Notes under the pieces: generated by a model
Seen by the model: only the letters and a program-made list of their open reading frames with translations
Told to the model about the DNA's origin: nothing
Databases searched by the model: none
Assembly: GCA_018399635.1 (NCBI GenBank)
Contig: JAGYOH010000019.1
Span: 1-41,325 of the forward strand
From: Clostridia bacterium
GTDB lineage: Bacteria > Bacillota > Clostridia > Peptostreptococcales > Acidaminobacteraceae
Length of the DNA stretch: 41,325 nucleotides
Direction: 5' to 3'
Shown: piece by piece, positions 25,234-34,440 of the stretch
Position numbering within the stretch: the stretch's first letter is position 1
How the letters are laid out: each line of letters begins with the position of its first letter
Position numbers and translations under genes: made by a program

Positions 25234-25524
25234 TTACTCCGAATTTTCTTCCTCGATCACGTAGATGATTTCATCGGGTTTCACCATTTGAAGTCGTTCT
25301 CTGGCCATTCTCTCGATGTACTCCGGTGTGGAGATTTCTTGAATCATCTCCTTAAGTTCATCCACGGTTTCATTAAGGGCCTGAATCTCCTTGTCATAAG
25401 CGTCACTTTCCGCCATGAGTTCCCGGTACTTGAACTCCTGGCGCACGAGAATCACCGCCATGTAGACGGAGAAAGCCATGAGGAAAATCAGTATGTACCT
25501 GTTTTTAGAAAAGAACTTCTTCAC
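25234..25524 (-). CDS. divIC: Septum formation initiator DivIC/FtsL-like
   Basis: Small bitopic membrane protein of the division septum. About 96 residues: short basic cytoplasmic N terminus, one TM helix (about 9-25, YILIFLMAFSVYMAVIL), then an extracytoplasmic coiled coil (about 32-65, heptads in AYDKEIQALNETVDELKEMIQEI) and the conserved tail YIERMARERLQMVKPDEIIY typical of FtsB/DivIC. No ATG is available; GTG at 25524 has GGTGG 5 nt upstream and is preferred over the GTG at 25533, which would overlap that site. It follows rqcP closely; yabP and yabQ, normally between them in spore formers, are missing. Confidence 0.9.
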   Translation of the reverse strand: MKKFFSKNRYILIFLMAFSVYMAVILVRQEFKYRELMAESDAYDKEIQALNETVDELKEMIQEISTPEYIERMARERLQMVKPDEIIYVIEEENSE

Positions 25525-25534
25525 TGCGACCACC

Positions 25535-25777
25535 CTAGTTTATAATTTCGTACAGGGAATCCGCCTCATCCTTCTTGACATGCTCACTGACGTCAAGAAC
25601 CCTGTATTTGAAAATCCTGTGCCCGTATTCCACGGTGATGACATCCCCGACCCTGACATTCTCGGAGGCCTTGGCCGGGAGGTCGTTGATCCTGATCCTG
25701 CCCTGGTCGCAGGCTTCCTTGGCCACGGTGCGGCGTTTGATGATTCTGGCGACCTTCAAATATTTGTCAATTCTCAT
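25535..25777 (-). CDS. rqcP: S4-domain ribosome-quality-control protein RqcP
   Basis: Small RNA-binding protein that stabilises the P-site tRNA on obstructed 50S subunits during RqcH-driven alanine tailing. The 80 residues start with the S4 motif MRIDKYLKVARIIKRRTVAKEACDQ... and continue IRINDLPAKASENVRVGDVI, the arrangement of YabO/Hsp15-like proteins. Start ATG at 25777 after AAGGAG. It lies 18 nt beyond a strong terminator behind hup, without a visible promoter, so it is probably expressed by read-through. Its position beside divIC matches the Bacillus gene order. Confidence 0.92.
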   Translation of the reverse strand: MRIDKYLKVARIIKRRTVAKEACDQGRIRINDLPAKASENVRVGDVITVEYGHRIFKYRVLDVSEHVKKDEADSLYEIIN

Positions 25778-25794
25778 AATAACTCCTTCAATGT

Positions 25795-25821
25795 AAAAAA
25801 GCAGCCTTCACAGCTGCTTTT
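25795..25821 (-). terminator. Terminator after hup
   Basis: Minus-strand stem AAAAGCAGC/GCTGCTTTT (813-821 and 797-805), 9 bp, 7-nt loop, T run. It sits 6 nt past the hup stop and just before the rqcP ribosome site, so it should make hup levels much higher than rqcP-divIC. Confidence 0.9.
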
Positions 25822-25827
25822 CTCTCA

Positions 25828-26106
25828 TTATTTGTTGATGGTCTCTTTCAAAGATTTGCCCGCCTTGAAAACCGGCGCTTTGGAAGCTGGAATCTCGATC
25901 ACTTGACCGGGGTTTCTGGGATTTCTACCCGTTCGAGCTTTTCTCTCTCTTACCTCGAAGGTTCCGAAACCGACCAGTTGAACCTTTCCACCTTCTTGAA
26001 GGGTTTCTTCGATAGTCGACAATAATGCGTTTAATGCAGCCTCGGCATCTTTCTTCGTTAGATTCGCTTTTTCAGAGACACTCGTAATCAATTCTGACTT
26101 GTTCAC
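25828..26106 (-). CDS. hup: Nucleoid protein HU
   Basis: Histone-like dimeric DNA-bending protein. The 92 residues are a textbook HU: N-terminal helices [25 protein letters not shown], the signature [23 protein letters not shown] (about 46-68, containing the DNA-intercalating Pro in RNPRNPG) and the C-terminal helix. The start is GTG at 26106, 8 nt after AGGGGAGG; an ATG two codons upstream sits too close to that site. Short promoter region upstream, strong terminator downstream. The mazG-hup-rqcP order is common in Clostridia. Confidence 0.96.
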   Translation of the reverse strand: MNKSELITSVSEKANLTKKDAEAALNALLSTIEETLQEGGKVQLVGFGTFEVRERKARTGRNPRNPGQVIEIPASKAPVFKAGKSLKETINK

Positions 26107-26121
26107 AATCATACCTCCCCT

Positions 26122-26132
26122 ATAATATACCA
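26122..26132 (-). promoter_or_regulatory. Possible extended -10 promoter of hup
   Basis: TGG-TATATT, an extended -10 element, ends 15-20 nt before the hup ribosome site. The -35 region (TAACTA at 17 nt) is weak. The predicted leader is very short. Confidence 0.4.
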
Positions 26133-26205
26133 AAAATCCGTTGCTCTAGTTACATGATATCCCTACACCCCTGTTGATTTCAAGTGTTTTTTGTCTTTTG
26201 CCTCA

Positions 26206-27642
26206 TTATTTTTTCTTTTTGGCCTGATTCCACAGCTGGTCCATCTCTGCCAGAGTCATGGCTTTGAGGCCCTTCGATTCACCTTCTGGAGAGTCCTCCA
26301 TGTACTTGAACCGGGTCATGAATTTTTCAATGGTCCGGTCCAGGGCCAGTTCAGGATCGACTTTTGACAATCGGGCGACGTTGACCACCGCGAAAAGCAG
26401 ATCCCCGATCTCCAGTTCGAGTTTTTCCTTGTCGGTGCCCTGCAGTTCCTCCCTGACTTCGAGAAGCTCCTCCGCCACCTTGTCCAGGGCCGGTGCCGCA
26501 TCGTCCCAGTCAAATCCTATTTCCCGGGCAATTTTTTGAACCTTGGTGGCTCTCAGGGTCGCCGGCAGGGCCTTTGAAAGGGCCGCCATCTTTTCATGGA
26601 GTTTTCCCGGATTTTCTTCACCCTTGACCGCCTCCCAGATTTTTTCCACCTCCTGGGCAGAATCGGCCTCCCGGGAACCGAAAACATGGGGATGGCGGCG
26701 AATCAGCTTTTCGCTGATGCCGTGGGTGACGTCCCTCAAATCAAAGAATCCCATTTCCTCCTCGATGAGGCCATGAAAAACAATCTGAAGCAGGAGGTCT
26801 CCGAGCTCCTCTTCGAGGTGGACCGCGTCCTTCTCGTCAATGGCTCCCATGACTTCATAGGCTTCTTCTATGAGATTTTTCTTCAAGGACTCGTGGGTCT
26901 GCTCCCGGTCCCAGGGGCAGCCGTCCTCGCCGCGCAGGGTCCTCATGATGGCGATCAGGTCTCCGAAGTCTTTTCGACCCTCATGGGGACTCAGGGGTTC
27001 CACCACGATGGAGGTCAGATGATCAAAGACCTCCCGGTGGTCCAGCTCATTGAGGGGGACCTTTCTGACGGATTCCTCTCCCAGAACACCGGCGCTCTTG
27101 ACGATGATCACCTCATGGTCGTCGGGGAATTCGGCCATCAGGGCGGTTTTTACCTTGGAGGCGATCAGGCGGTCATAGACCTGGATGATGATATTGATGC
27201 CCCTGGGGTTGATCCGGCCCATATTGAGACCGTCCACGATGCTGAGGCCCTTCACGGGGTCTAGTTTCAGACTTGAAAGGATGGCGTCGATGAAGCTGAC
27301 ACCGTAAATGAACTCGATGTCGACAGCGGCTTCCTTGAGCATTTCGACGGTCCGCTCCGCTGCAAAAGGATTTCCCGGAACCGCGTAGGTCACCGGCGTC
27401 CTTTTCGCCGCATTCAGAATCGTCTCGGTGATTCTACCGTAAACCCCTTCAAAGGTCTCCTCTGTTTCATAAAACTCATCGAAGCTCTCAAAACTGATTC
27501 CCCGATGGTAGAGCTTCTCCACCAGGGGGTGCTTGTGGGTTCTGAAATACAATTTTTCCGCCTTTTCCAAGGCCTCAAGGGCTTCCAGGGTGAGAAAACG
27601 AAAGTCCCCCGGACCCAGTCCGATTACTGTAATCTTATTCAT
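26206..27642 (-). CDS. YabN-type fusion: tetrapyrrole methylase-like domain plus MazG pyrophosphohydrolase
   Basis: Two-domain protein of 478 residues. The N-terminal half (about 1-215) has the SAM-binding methylase fold, beginning ITVIGLGPGDFRFLTLEA; its substrate is not known. The C-terminal half contains the MazG NTP pyrophosphohydrolase: LRGEDGCPWDREQTHESL, then EEAYEVMGAIDEKD and EELGDLLLQIVFH, which supply the Mg-binding Glu/Asp residues, with a second MazG repeat near ELEIGDLLFAVVNVARL. The MazG domain removes non-canonical NTPs. Its downstream neighbour hup follows 100 nt later; upstream spoVB overlaps it by 8 nt, so spoVB and this gene are coupled. Confidence 0.94.
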   Translation of the reverse strand: MNKITVIGLGPGDFRFLTLEALEALEKAEKLYFRTHKHPLVEKLYHRGISFESFDEFYETEETFEGVYGRITETILNAAKRTPVTYAVPGNPFAAERTVEMLKEAAVDIEFIYGVSFIDAILSSLKLDPVKGLSIVDGLNMGRINPRGINIIIQVYDRLIASKVKTALMAEFPDDHEVIIVKSAGVLGEESVRKVPLNELDHREVFDHLTSIVVEPLSPHEGRKDFGDLIAIMRTLRGEDGCPWDREQTHESLKKNLIEEAYEVMGAIDEKDAVHLEEELGDLLLQIVFHGLIEEEMGFFDLRDVTHGISEKLIRRHPHVFGSREADSAQEVEKIWEAVKGEENPGKLHEKMAALSKALPATLRATKVQKIAREIGFDWDDAAPALDKVAEELLEVREELQGTDKEKLELEIGDLLFAVVNVARLSKVDPELALDRTIEKFMTRFKYMEDSPEGESKGLKAMTLAEMDQLWNQAKKKK

Positions 27643-29224
27643 TGGATCTCCTCTTGACCAGTTTTCTGATTTTTTTGCCTCCGGGTATCATTTCAAGTTC
27701 ATCCATGGAGATGCCCTTGAAATAAAAAAGCAAGAACAAGTAGACCATCACCGCTCCGAAAATGGCAGACAGGGTGGCCATTCCATCGGAAACCACCCGG
27801 GTGAGTCCCAGGTAGGAGACCTTCACAAAAATCCCCATGATGAGGGATGCCGCCAGGGGAGCCAGTACGTACCGGGCCTTCTCCATCACCAGGTGCCCCG
27901 TATTTTTAAGACTTCTGAGATTCAGCACGGCGGCGATGAAATAGGTGATGAGGGTGGACAGGGCCGCTCCCCGGATGTTCAAGGCGGGAATGCTCACCAA
28001 ATAATACACCAGAAAGACCTTCAGAACAGCCCCGACAAGAAGATTTTTCGCAGGGGTCGTCTGTTTTCCCATGCCCTGGAGTACTCCGGAGGTCACCTGG
28101 AACAAGGAAAGAAAAACAAAACCGATGCCCAGGATCTGCAGGATACCTGACGCACTCGCCACCACCTGCCGCTGCATGGGATACAGCAGGTACATGATCT
28201 CCCTGGCCATGACACTCAGGCCCACGGAACTGGGCAGACCGAGTATCAAAGCCGTCCGGATGCCGTTTCGGATATTGGCCCTGAGCTCATGATAGTTCTT
28301 GAGGGCATAGGCGGAGGAGACCGCCGGAATGATGCTGATTTGGATGCCGGCCGTCACCACCTGGGGAATGTTGATCAATGCCCCGGCATAGGCCGTCAGC
28401 TGGCCATAGAGATCATTGGCCTGCTCCACCATGCCGATGGCCGTCAGCCGCCGCATCACCAGGGCCAGGTCGATGATGCTCATGATGGGAATGATGGAGG
28501 CACCCAGGGTGATGGGAACGGCAATGACCAGAAGTCTGCGGATGATCTGTCTGCGCTCCTCGAAGCTGATGACGCCCGGGGCCAGATGCCGTCGCTTGTA
28601 TTTGAATTCATAAATCAGAAATATCACCAGAAAACCGACAATGGCGCCGGCCGTCGCCCCGAAGGTGGCCCCGGCTGCAGAGAATTCCTCCCCCCGGTCA
28701 AGGAGCGCAATGGCCAGACCGAGTCCCACGATCACACGCCCCAGTTGTTCGAAAATCTGGGAGATGCCATAGGGGGCCAGATCCTGATGGCCGTTGAAAT
28801 ATCCCCTGAAAACCGACATGACTGAAATGAAGACAATGGCCGGTGCGATCGCCCGGATCGAATAGATGGCCAGGGGGTTCTTGACCGCAACCGCTATGGT
28901 TTCGGCCAGGGCGTACATCAGAATCGAACTGACCAGTCCGATGAAGGCCATCAAACTCAGGGAAACCCTGAAAACCTTGTGGGCGCCGATTTCGTCATCC
29001 TCCGCCAACCGCTCGGAAATGGTTTTGGCGATGGCCGCGGGGACGCCCGCCGTGGAAACCACCAGCAGCCAGTTGTATATCGGATAGGGGGTCTGGTAGA
29101 AGCTCATCCCCTCATCAGTGAGAAAATTGGCCAGGGGAATCCTGAAAAACGCACCGATTCCCTTGACCAGAATACCTGAAATCCCCAGAATCGCAGCACC
29201 CTTGATGAATGATTTTTTCTTCAT
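27635..29224 (-). CDS. spoVB: SpoVB/MurJ-superfamily lipid-linked oligosaccharide flippase
   Basis: MOP-superfamily membrane transporter of 529 residues with about 14 predicted helices. The N terminus (IKGAAILGISGILVKGIGAFFRIPLANFL) and central QISIIPAVSSAYALKN match SpoVB/YtgP-like proteins, which move undecaprenyl-linked peptidoglycan precursors across the membrane. In spore formers SpoVB builds cortex; the neighbouring sporulation genes are missing here, so this copy may serve general wall synthesis. Start ATG at 29224 with AAGGAGAAGG. It is insulated from prsA by a terminator and overlaps mazG. Confidence 0.9.
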   Translation of the reverse strand: MKKKSFIKGAAILGISGILVKGIGAFFRIPLANFLTDEGMSFYQTPYPIYNWLLVVSTAGVPAAIAKTISERLAEDDEIGAHKVFRVSLSLMAFIGLVSSILMYALAETIAVAVKNPLAIYSIRAIAPAIVFISVMSVFRGYFNGHQDLAPYGISQIFEQLGRVIVGLGLAIALLDRGEEFSAAGATFGATAGAIVGFLVIFLIYEFKYKRRHLAPGVISFEERRQIIRRLLVIAVPITLGASIIPIMSIIDLALVMRRLTAIGMVEQANDLYGQLTAYAGALINIPQVVTAGIQISIIPAVSSAYALKNYHELRANIRNGIRTALILGLPSSVGLSVMAREIMYLLYPMQRQVVASASGILQILGIGFVFLSLFQVTSGVLQGMGKQTTPAKNLLVGAVLKVFLVYYLVSIPALNIRGAALSTLITYFIAAVLNLRSLKNTGHLVMEKARYVLAPLAASLIMGIFVKVSYLGLTRVVSDGMATLSAIFGAVMVYLFLLFYFKGISMDELEMIPGGKKIRKLVKRRSNE

Positions 29225-29236
29225 TGCCTTCTCCTT

Positions 29237-29264
29237 AAAAAAGATAGAGGCAAGCTCTATCTTT
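29237..29264 (-). terminator. Terminator overlapping the prsA stop
   Basis: Minus-strand stem AAAGATAGAG/CTCTATCTTT (255-264 and 240-249), 10 bp, 5-nt loop, six T residues. The prsA stop codon TAG is inside the stem. Confidence 0.88.
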
Positions 29265-30231
29265 CAGTGATGTTTTCCATGTATCTTTCAATGTCCGCCC
29301 CCTGCAACAGGGCATCGACTCTTTGAGCGCTCACCTGGCCGGCGGTGTAGGTAATCATGTACTGTTTGAAGGTATCCTCTTCTTCCTCGGTGATGCCATC
29401 CGCTTTGAGGGTATTCAGGGTCCGGTAATCCTCCACCAGAATGATGTGATAACCGAACTTGGTTGCCACCAGGTCGCTGATTTCACCGATTGCCATTGAA
29501 AAGGCGGCTTCCTCGAATTCCTTGACCATGGTGCCCCTGGAGAAATAATTCAGATCTCCACCCTTTTCAGCACTAGAGGCGTCTTCGCTCATTTCCCGGG
29601 CCACCGAGGAGAAATCCTCCCCTTCCTCGACCCTCTTCAAGACCTCCAGGGCCTGGTCCTTGTCCGACATGAGAATGTGCCTGGCCCTGACCTCGAACTT
29701 GAATTCGTCATAGAGCTTCTGGACCCAGGCCTGGTCCCCTTCGATTTCTTCCCGGATACTGCTGCCATACTCATCCACCAGGAGCTGCTTGGTGATCTGC
29801 CCCTTGAGAAAATCATCCGTGATCCCGTAGGCGTCATAGTGGTCCTTCATTGCCTGATCCGAGGCCATGTAGGCCTTGTATTGATTGAAAAAGTCATCGA
29901 CGGTCTCTTGATCCACCTCGAAACCGCTCTTGAGAACTTCCCGGGAAATCAGATGCTCTTTGATCAGATTCTCCACCAGCTCTTCAATGACGACTTCCTT
30001 GAAGGGTCTGCCCTCGTATTCCTGGGTCCAGACATCATCCCCGTAATTCGAGGTATAGGTGAACTCCAGAATACCGAAGTTTTTCTCGAAATCCTCTAAT
30101 AGAATCGGTTCTTCATCCACCACTGCCACGACATCCGTGGGGACCTCCGTTACCGGTTCTGCTTGCTGAGTACAGCCTGTGATCAATAAACCCAAAGCCA
30201 TTATCAACGGTACCCGCCATCTCATTTTCAT
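29257..30231 (-). CDS. Parvulin-type peptidylprolyl isomerase lipoprotein (PrsA-like)
   Basis: Extracytoplasmic foldase for secreted proteins. The 324 residues start with a lipoprotein signal peptide: basic MKMRWR, hydrophobic core, lipobox LITGC with Cys20 as the lipidated residue. A SurA_N-like helical domain covers about 30-175 and the parvulin rotamase domain about 178-275 (ARHILMSDKDQALEVLKRVEEGEDFSSVA, then GGDLNYFSRGTMVKEFEEAAF and GYHIILVED). Start ATG at 30231 after AGGAGG. It has its own good promoter and terminator, so it is monocistronic between mfd and spoVB, where Bacillus has spoVT. Confidence 0.93.
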   Translation of the reverse strand: MKMRWRVPLIMALGLLITGCTQQAEPVTEVPTDVVAVVDEEPILLEDFEKNFGILEFTYTSNYGDDVWTQEYEGRPFKEVVIEELVENLIKEHLISREVLKSGFEVDQETVDDFFNQYKAYMASDQAMKDHYDAYGITDDFLKGQITKQLLVDEYGSSIREEIEGDQAWVQKLYDEFKFEVRARHILMSDKDQALEVLKRVEEGEDFSSVAREMSEDASSAEKGGDLNYFSRGTMVKEFEEAAFSMAIGEISDLVATKFGYHIILVEDYRTLNTLKADGITEEEEDTFKQYMITYTAGQVSAQRVDALLQGADIERYMENITER

Positions 30232-30263
30232 GGTTTTCCTCCTCGAATCTGCACTTGAACATC

Positions 30264-30292
30264 ATTATATCTCAATTATTTCATTCTGTGAA
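30264..30292 (-). promoter_or_regulatory. Promoter for the prsA-like gene
   Basis: TTCACA (30287-30292), 17-nt spacer, TATAAT (30264-30269). Five of six and six of six matches to consensus. The leader is about 27 nt. Confidence 0.8.
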
Positions 30293-30349
30293 CTATTCCC
30301 TGGCAGAAACTGCTTTCGCGATACCCCTGAAGCCTGAAAAACAGGCCTC

Positions 30350-33300
30350 CTAAGATTCGACGAGTCCGTGAATCTTCTCTATGAGTTCTTCAAGCCGTTT
30401 CAAACGGTCTCTGAGCTCTGTAACCGAAGGCGGCACAGACAAAAAGATATGGGGTTTTTTTCCGGCGTTGATCTTGATTTCCCTGGGATAGCTCCGGGAG
30501 AGGGCCACCACGACTTCAGGGGACAAGAGTCTCTCAGGAACCATGTACAGGCGGTAACCCTTGGGATCCCCGGCGATATGGCTCAGGGGAATCAAAGAAG
30601 CCCTCCCCCGGATATAGGCGATGGCAAGCAGGTCCTGCACCGTTTCCGGGATGTCTCCGAACCGGTCCACGAGCTCCTCCATGACCTCGTCATAATCCTC
30701 CCGACTCTCTATGACGGATATTTTCTTGTAAATCTCGAGCTTTTGATTGATGTCCTCGATATAGGTTTCCGGAATATAGGAGTCCGCCTTGATCTCCATG
30801 GCCGTCTCGAATCGCTCCCTGGGTGGATTGCCCTTCAGGGTATTGATTCTTTCCTCCAGAAGCTTGACATAGAGTTCATAGCCGATGGCCTCCAGGTGTC
30901 CATGCTGCTGGCCCCCCAGGAGGTTGCCGGCCCCTCTGATTTCAAGGTCTCTCAGGGCGATCTTGAATCCGGAACCCAGCTCCGTGAATTCCTTGATGGC
31001 CAGGAGTCTCTTCTGAGCCACCTCGCTGATCACCTTTCCCCGATGATAGGTGAGATAGGCATAGGCCACCCGGTTGCTCCGCCCCACCCTGCCCCTCAGC
31101 TGGTAAAGCTGACTGAGCCCCATCTTGTCGGCATTGTGGATGATGATGGTGTTGACATTGGGGATATCGAGCCCCGTCTCGATGATGGTGGTGGTGACCA
31201 GGACGTCAAATTCCTTGTTGAGAAACCCGATCATCACCTTGGACAGAAGCATCTCATTCATCTGTCCGTGGGCGTAGGCCACCCGGGCCTCAGGCACCAG
31301 ATCACTGAGATGACCGGTCATGGTATCGATGTCCTTGACTTGATTGTACACGAAGAACACCTGGCCGTTGCGGTCGATTTCCCTGAGCACGGCTTCCCGG
31401 ATGATGTTCTCCCGATAAGCCATCACATAGGTCTGAATGGGATAGCGGTCCTCCGGTGGATCCTCGATGACACTGAGATCCCTGATGCCTATCATGGACA
31501 TGTGAAGGGTTCTGGGGATGGGGGTGGCTGTCAGGGTGAGCACGTCCACAGTGGACTTGAGGGTCTTGATCTTCTCCTTGTGTCTGACCCCGAATCGCTG
31601 TTCTTCATCCACGACAAGCAGGCCGAGATCCTTGAACTTGACATCTTCGGAAAGCAGTCTGTGGGTTCCCACCACGATGTCCACCAGACCTTTTTTGAGC
31701 TTTTCCACCGTCTGGTCGTTTTCTTTTTTGGTCTTGAATCTGGAAAGCATTTCGACTTTGATGGGATATTTTGAAAAACGTTCAAAAATCGTATTGTAGT
31801 GCTGTTGGGCCAGGAGGGTGGTGGGGACCAGAATCGCCACCTGCTTGGAATCCACCACTGCCTTGAAAACCGCCCTCAGGGCGACCTCCGTCTTGCCATA
31901 ACCCACATCCCCGCACAAAAGCCGGTCCATGGGAACCACCCGCTCCATGTCCCTCTTGATCTCCTCAGCGCTTTTGAGCTGGTCCGGGGTTTCTTCGAAG
32001 GGGAACAGACTCTCGAATTCCTGCTGCCAGGGGCCTTCTCCGGCAAAGGCGTGGCCCCTCAGGGCCATCCTCTCGGAATAGAGCGCTATCAGTTCCTCCG
32101 CCATATCATCAATGGCCTTTTTGGCCCTGGCCTTGGTTTTCGACCATTCCGGCGTCCCCAGGCGGTTGACCTGGACCTTCTCGGCATCGCTTCCCACATA
32201 TTTTTGAATCAGCTGCAGCTGGCCGATAGGGATATAGAGATACTCTTCATTCTTGTACTGGATTTTCAGAAAGTCCTTGATCAGACCCTCCACCGCGACC
32301 TGGTCAATCCCCAGATAGCGCCCGATGCCATGCCCCTCGTGAACCACGTAGTCCCCTTCGTTGAGTTCTCTGAAGGAGCGGATCACCTGGGCATTGTCCC
32401 CGAACCGCCGGGTGCGGCGTTTCTTTCGGATGCCGAATATTTCCTTCTCGGTGATGACCATGGTCTTGGTGGGCAGCAGGACGAATCCCTTTTCCAGGGC
32501 ACCCCTGATCAGGGCGATCTGGCTGGCAACCAGCTGGTCTTTGATGCCCAGGACGTGGTCCAGAACCACCCCCTGGTCAGAGGCGGTTCTCTTCAAGAAC
32601 TCGATTTTCTCTTCATCCTCCACCAGGAGAATGATGCGGTAGCCCCGGTGCCGGTATTTTTTCAGATCCTCGAAGAGCCGGTCCGTCTTTCCGAAGTACT
32701 CGTTGGGGGATCCCACCTTGAAATTGATGATTTCATCAAAACCAAGGGTCTGGTCGATGGCGGAGAGGGTGGTGAGATTGATGATTTTTCTTCTGTCGAT
32801 CCCCTTGAGAAAGCCCTCCTCCCGGAGGACCATTTCCCACTGGCTTTTCAAGACCTCTCCCTGGGAATAGAGTTCCTGGAATCTCATGTCGAAATCCCCG
32901 AGGATTTGCCTGTAGCGGTCCATGACCCGGTCGTAATCCATGAAAACCAGCCGGGCGTCGGGCAGATAGTCGAGGATCGTGTAGATTCTTTTTTCAATAT
33001 AGGGCAGCAGCTGATCCAGATGCTCCCGGTAAAGCCCCCCCTCGATCTCCTTGGCGAAGTCGATGTGGCGCTGCTCCCTGAGGGTCTCGATGAGGTACTG
33101 GATCTCCTCTTCCTTGAAGACCCCTTCGATGGCGGGCCTCAGGACGGTGGCTGAAAGCTTTTCCAGGGATTTCTGGGTGTTTTCGTCAAAATACCGGATG
33201 CTGTCCACTTCATCCCCGAAAAATTCAATCCGAAGCGGCCTGGGATTGCCCGGATCAAAAACATCCAGAATCCCCCCCCTGACACTGAAATGCCCGGGGG

Positions 33301-33808
33301 TCTGGGCCATGTCCACCCGTTCGTAGCCCATCTGGATCAAGTGGTCCTTGAGAGAATCGAAGGCCCTTTCCCTTCCCACCTCGAGGGGAATCTGATTGCT
33401 CCTGAAGACTTCAGGATCCATCAGGCGATAGATCAGCGCCTCAATACCCACCACCAGAATCACAGGCTCTTGAAGGTCGCTGACCTGGTTCAGAACCCCG
33501 ACCCTTTCAAAAATGATTTCCTTGCTCTGGGTATAGATATGACTCAGCATCAATTCCTTTTTGGGTAAAAACAGGACTTCGCAGTCCGAGACGCCGCGGA
33601 TCTCCTCCGCCATCCTCTGTCCCGTGCTTTCCGATGACACGACAAAAATGGTGCTCCTCCTGGACAGGTCCTGGATTTGAGACAGCAAAAAACTCCCGAC
33701 GGACTCCGTCACTCCGGAGACACCCACCCGGTTCAGGTCATCTCTGATGGCCTTTTGCAGTTCGTCAAAGGAGATGGAATGATTGAAAATTTCGCGATAC
33801 AGACTCAT
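30350..33808 (-). CDS. mfd: Transcription-repair coupling factor
   Basis: Removes RNA polymerase stalled at DNA lesions and recruits UvrA. The 1152-residue length is normal. Order: UvrB-like domains without ATPase (about 1-340), RNA polymerase-interaction domain with Tudor-like fold (DYVVHEGHGIGRYLG, about 480-550), superfamily II translocase with Walker A GDVGYGKTEVA and DEEQRFG box, TATPIPRTLHM motif III, the second RecA domain with TTIIETGLDIPN and QLRGRVGR, then the C-terminal UvrA-inhibiting domain. Start ATG at 33808 overlaps the pth stop (ATGA), so the two genes are translationally coupled. A weak GC-rich hairpin (about 30326-30350) follows the gene but lacks a T run. Confidence 0.97.
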   Translation of the reverse strand: MSLYREIFNHSISFDELQKAIRDDLNRVGVSGVTESVGSFLLSQIQDLSRRSTIFVVSSESTGQRMAEEIRGVSDCEVLFLPKKELMLSHIYTQSKEIIFERVGVLNQVSDLQEPVILVVGIEALIYRLMDPEVFRSNQIPLEVGRERAFDSLKDHLIQMGYERVDMAQTPGHFSVRGGILDVFDPGNPRPLRIEFFGDEVDSIRYFDENTQKSLEKLSATVLRPAIEGVFKEEEIQYLIETLREQRHIDFAKEIEGGLYREHLDQLLPYIEKRIYTILDYLPDARLVFMDYDRVMDRYRQILGDFDMRFQELYSQGEVLKSQWEMVLREEGFLKGIDRRKIINLTTLSAIDQTLGFDEIINFKVGSPNEYFGKTDRLFEDLKKYRHRGYRIILLVEDEEKIEFLKRTASDQGVVLDHVLGIKDQLVASQIALIRGALEKGFVLLPTKTMVITEKEIFGIRKKRRTRRFGDNAQVIRSFRELNEGDYVVHEGHGIGRYLGIDQVAVEGLIKDFLKIQYKNEEYLYIPIGQLQLIQKYVGSDAEKVQVNRLGTPEWSKTKARAKKAIDDMAEELIALYSERMALRGHAFAGEGPWQQEFESLFPFEETPDQLKSAEEIKRDMERVVPMDRLLCGDVGYGKTEVALRAVFKAVVDSKQVAILVPTTLLAQQHYNTIFERFSKYPIKVEMLSRFKTKKENDQTVEKLKKGLVDIVVGTHRLLSEDVKFKDLGLLVVDEEQRFGVRHKEKIKTLKSTVDVLTLTATPIPRTLHMSMIGIRDLSVIEDPPEDRYPIQTYVMAYRENIIREAVLREIDRNGQVFFVYNQVKDIDTMTGHLSDLVPEARVAYAHGQMNEMLLSKVMIGFLNKEFDVLVTTTIIETGLDIPNVNTIIIHNADKMGLSQLYQLRGRVGRSNRVAYAYLTYHRGKVISEVAQKRLLAIKEFTELGSGFKIALRDLEIRGAGNLLGGQQHGHLEAIGYELYVKLLEERINTLKGNPPRERFETAMEIKADSYIPETYIEDINQKLEIYKKISVIESREDYDEVMEELVDRFGDIPETVQDLLAIAYIRGRASLIPLSHIAGDPKGYRLYMVPERLLSPEVVVALSRSYPREIKINAGKKPHIFLSVPPSVTELRDRLKRLEELIEKIHGLVES

Positions 33809-34374
33809 TTGGTCACCACTTTGTTGTACCGGTTCATGGCGGCATCGATGCCGTCCTCGATAAAGACCCCGATGGCCCCGGCGGCATCCTGGACACTGCC
33901 TCTGAGTATCTCGAACTCGTCCTTGGGGAAATTCATCAGGACATAGTCCTTCAAGGGAATCTGGTCGTTTTTCCCGATTCCGAAGCGCAGCCTGGGAAAC
34001 TCATCTTCATTGAGGTGATAGATGATATTTCTCATGCCGTTGTGAGTGCCGCCACTGCCCTTTTTCCGAAGTCGAATGCTTCCCAAGGGGATGTCCACGT
34101 CATCATAGACCACGAGGAGGTCCCCGGGGTCGATGCCGTAATAATCCATGGCGGACCTGACCGCCTCACCCGACAGGTTCATATAGGTCTGGGGCTTCAA
34201 AAGAAGGATCTTCTCTCCCTTGTAAAGGTATTCACCGGTATAGGACTTGAACTTCACCTTGGTGACGGGCATCCTCATTTCCCGTGAAAAATAGTCCAGA
34301 ACGATGAATCCGATATTGTGACGACTCAAGTCGTATTTTTTCCCTGGATTACCCAGGCCGACGATCATTTTCAT
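33805..34374 (-). CDS. pth: Peptidyl-tRNA hydrolase
   Basis: Releases tRNA from peptidyl-tRNA that falls off the ribosome. The 189-residue enzyme begins MKMIVGLGNPGKKYDLSRHNIGF: conserved Asn in GLGNPG and catalytic His20 in RHNIGF; KPQTYMNLSGEAV and LLVVYDDVDIPLGSIRLRKKGSGGTHNGMRNI supply the substrate-binding Asn and Asp residues. Start ATG at 34374 after GGAGGC. It is upstream of mfd and downstream of the prs terminator. The ctc and fin genes that neighbour pth in Bacillus are absent. Confidence 0.97.
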   Translation of the reverse strand: MKMIVGLGNPGKKYDLSRHNIGFIVLDYFSREMRMPVTKVKFKSYTGEYLYKGEKILLLKPQTYMNLSGEAVRSAMDYYGIDPGDLLVVYDDVDIPLGSIRLRKKGSGGTHNGMRNIIYHLNEDEFPRLRFGIGKNDQIPLKDYVLMNFPKDEFEILRGSVQDAAGAIGVFIEDGIDAAMNRYNKVVTK

Positions 34375-34404
34375 TTAAGCCTCCATGTCGCACAATTGCT
34401 TTGC

Positions 34405-34433
34405 AAAAACAACTGAGCCCGAGGGCCCAGTTG
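34405..34433 (-). terminator. Terminator after prs
   Basis: Minus-strand stem CAACTGGGCC/GGCTCAGTTG (424-433 and 410-419), about 10 bp with one G-T pair, short loop, then TTTTTG. It lies 7 nt past the prs stop. Confidence 0.88.
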
Positions 34434-34440
34434 CAACGGA

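Noticed and set aside
30320-30350. Intrinsic terminator after mfd
   Set aside because: An 8-bp stem with a mismatch exists, but no T run follows on the minus strand, so it is not listed as a terminator.
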